This document shows positions 62,790 through 64,000 of a stretch of 64,000 nucleotides of DNA, piece after piece; position 1 is the first letter of the stretch, and each line of letters opens with the position of its first letter. The notes below the pieces were generated by a model. It was not told the origin of the DNA. It did not search any database and worked only from the letters and a program-made list of their open reading frames with translations. The DNA lies in the NCBI RefSeq assembly GCF_007995085.1, contig NZ_VOQS01000005.1:124001-188000 (forward strand). The letters run 5' to 3'. The DNA comes from Paraburkholderia azotifigens (GTDB taxonomy: Bacteria; Pseudomonadota; Gammaproteobacteria; Burkholderiales; Burkholderiaceae). Made by a program: the position numbers and the translations under genes.

Positions 62790-63737
62790 ATGATGACGCG
62801 TGAAAAAGTGCAATTGCGCGAAGTAGGTCTACGCGATGGTCTGCAAATGGTCCAAACGATCTTGTCGACCGAGCAGAAGCTGGAATGGTGCCGACGGATG
62901 GTAGATGCAGGGTCGGTTGAAATTGAGGTCACTTCGTTTGTGCCCCCTAAGATCGTGCCTCAATTTGCTGACGCAGCTGAAGTCGCACGTGGTGCGCTGG
63001 AGATACCAAACCTGCACGCGGCCGCACTCGTGCCCAATCTAAAAGGGGCTCAGCGAGCATTAGACGTCGGATTGCGAAAAGTGCACTACGTGCTTTCAGC
63101 CAGTAACGAACACAATCTTAAAAACGTTCGCCGTACGACTGCCGAGTCGGTTGAAGATTTTCGCAGGATTGTTATCGAGCGTGATGCTGGCAGCAGTGCC
63201 CCGCACGACGTGAAGCTTGGTGCCGGTGTGGCAACTGCGTTTGGCTGCACCATCTCCGGTCGGGTCGAAGAAAGTGCCGTACTTGGGCTTGTTGAAACCC
63301 TTCTGAAGGCTGGCGCAGACGAAATTACGATTGCAGATACGGTTGGCTATGCAAATCCTGGGCAGGTCAGGGCTCTGATGCGTAAGGTTCTCTCCATCAC
63401 TAAAGACGTTCCGGTCGCCTGCCATTTCCACGACACCCGTGGCCTCGGTCTCGCAAACGTCATCGCTGCGCTGGACGCAGGGGTGCGCAGTTTCGATGCC
63501 TCACTCGGTGGTCTTGGCGGGTGTCCGTTTGCACCGAACGCTACTGGAAACATCAACACGGAAGATACGGTGTTCCTGCTGGAATCTGAGGGTCTCGATA
63601 CTGGTATGGACGTCAATGCGCTGCTTGCAATCAGGGAGACGATTGCGGGCTGGTTACCGGGCGAACCGTTCACGGGTGCAATTGCGCGCGCGGGCCTGCC
63701 AAAGACATTCGAGTTACGCGAAGCCGCTGTGGTCTAG
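62790..63737 (+). CDS. mvaB: Hydroxymethylglutaryl-CoA lyase
   Basis: The 315-residue HMG-CoA lyase has REVGLRDGLQMVQTILSTEQ, VPNLKGAQRALDVG, CHFHDTRGLGLANV and LGGCPFAPNATGNINTEDT. It parallels the 40000 enzyme throughout but has lower-GC codon use and a separate operon, so it is more likely an acquired paralogue than a recent local duplicate. AAGGAG precedes the ATGATG start. It splits HMG-CoA, probably made from the product of the hydratase in the same operon. Active-site residues appear complete. Confidence 0.92.
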   Translation: MMTREKVQLREVGLRDGLQMVQTILSTEQKLEWCRRMVDAGSVEIEVTSFVPPKIVPQFADAAEVARGALEIPNLHAAALVPNLKGAQRALDVGLRKVHYVLSASNEHNLKNVRRTTAESVEDFRRIVIERDAGSSAPHDVKLGAGVATAFGCTISGRVEESAVLGLVETLLKAGADEITIADTVGYANPGQVRALMRKVLSITKDVPVACHFHDTRGLGLANVIAALDAGVRSFDASLGGLGGCPFAPNATGNINTEDTVFLLESEGLDTGMDVNALLAIRETIAGWLPGEPFTGAIARAGLPKTFELREAAVV

Positions 63738-64000
63738 TCCTGGTCGTGGGGACACTGCCGCAAAGTCTGAGGGACCACAAGTTTCGCAGTTTGCGTATGC
63801 GTCGTCGAAGAACTCAAATCAGCCCGGAAGCCATATCGCAGGCTCGGCGCAATACTCGGGTCCTTCATCAGGCTGACTCGCCTCCATCCGTCCAGTCAAT
63901 TGCTGAACACTGGATTGGGCTGAAGCAAAGTTAGACCAGCCAGGCTATCCCAAGGTGTTTCAGATGTTGCGGCGATGGCTCGTCCGCGATGCTCTGCGCC
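63738..64000. other. Right-hand end, no supportable gene
   Basis: Only short chance frames. The segment 63760-63930 may be decayed coding DNA (RNTRVLHQADSPPSVQSIAEHW), but I cannot identify it. Confidence 0.3.

Overview
The window looks like a Burkholderiaceae chromosome or large replicon, most likely Paraburkholderia, Caballeronia or a near relative. The right-hand genes have high GC with strong G/C third positions, and gene orders such as glcG-glcB, a full hpa meta-cleavage operon and many IS5-family remnants fit that group. I see no tRNA, rRNA or CRISPR array.

Left part (1-37.4 kb) is an accessory island of lower GC, rich in hypothetical genes and IS fragments. It opens with an LprI-like protein. 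Then comes a tightly overlapping five-gene operon (890-7873): a glycine-rich-domain-like protein, a methyltransferase, a TauD-like oxygenase, a giant 1401-residue UvrA-like ATPase and a second methyltransferase. I read it as a candidate biosynthetic or self-protection cluster. After IS5 debris and a frameshifted HNH endonuclease come two DNA-binding or unknown genes and two orphan C5-cytosine DNA methyltransferases. The region 12.5-28.9 kb is dominated by two families I cannot name: family A (five diverged paralogues, one frameshifted) and family B (two members, one internally duplicated). A YecA/SEC-C protein, two other unknowns and a complete IS5-family element lie among them.

The region 29.5-34.8 kb is an unusual composite CBASS anti-phage locus. 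It has an E2-like protein plus CD-NTase on the minus strand, a divergent S-4TM pore effector and a HEPN-like protein, and then a convergent second CD-NTase with an AGS-C-like sensor part, which is frameshifted. The island seems to end near 37.4 kb in six copies of a 16-bp direct repeat followed by a TGTCA-type inverted repeat, reminiscent of Tn7/Tn402-type transposon ends.

The right part (37.5-58.7 kb) is ordinary high-GC metabolism. It holds a DHA2 exporter, a LysR regulator divergent from an HMG-CoA lyase / CaiB CoA-transferase / MFS catabolic operon, malate synthase G with GlcG, and the homoprotocatechuate operon hpaG1-G2-E-D-F-H. These are followed by a MarR-GNAT regulator with a doubled palindromic operator, a thioredoxin-like protein, a GH63-type glycosidase, pseudouridine-5'-phosphate glycosidase, a molybdopterin-fold periplasmic protein and a cupin.

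The final part (58.7-64 kb) begins with a hipBA remnant cut by an internally deleted IS5-type element. It continues with a second, lower-GC catabolic operon (enoyl-CoA hydratase, ACS-type MFS transporter, HMG-CoA lyase) that parallels the one at 40 kb. Three genes in the island carry single-base frameshifts, two at homopolymers, so either decay or assembly error should be considered.
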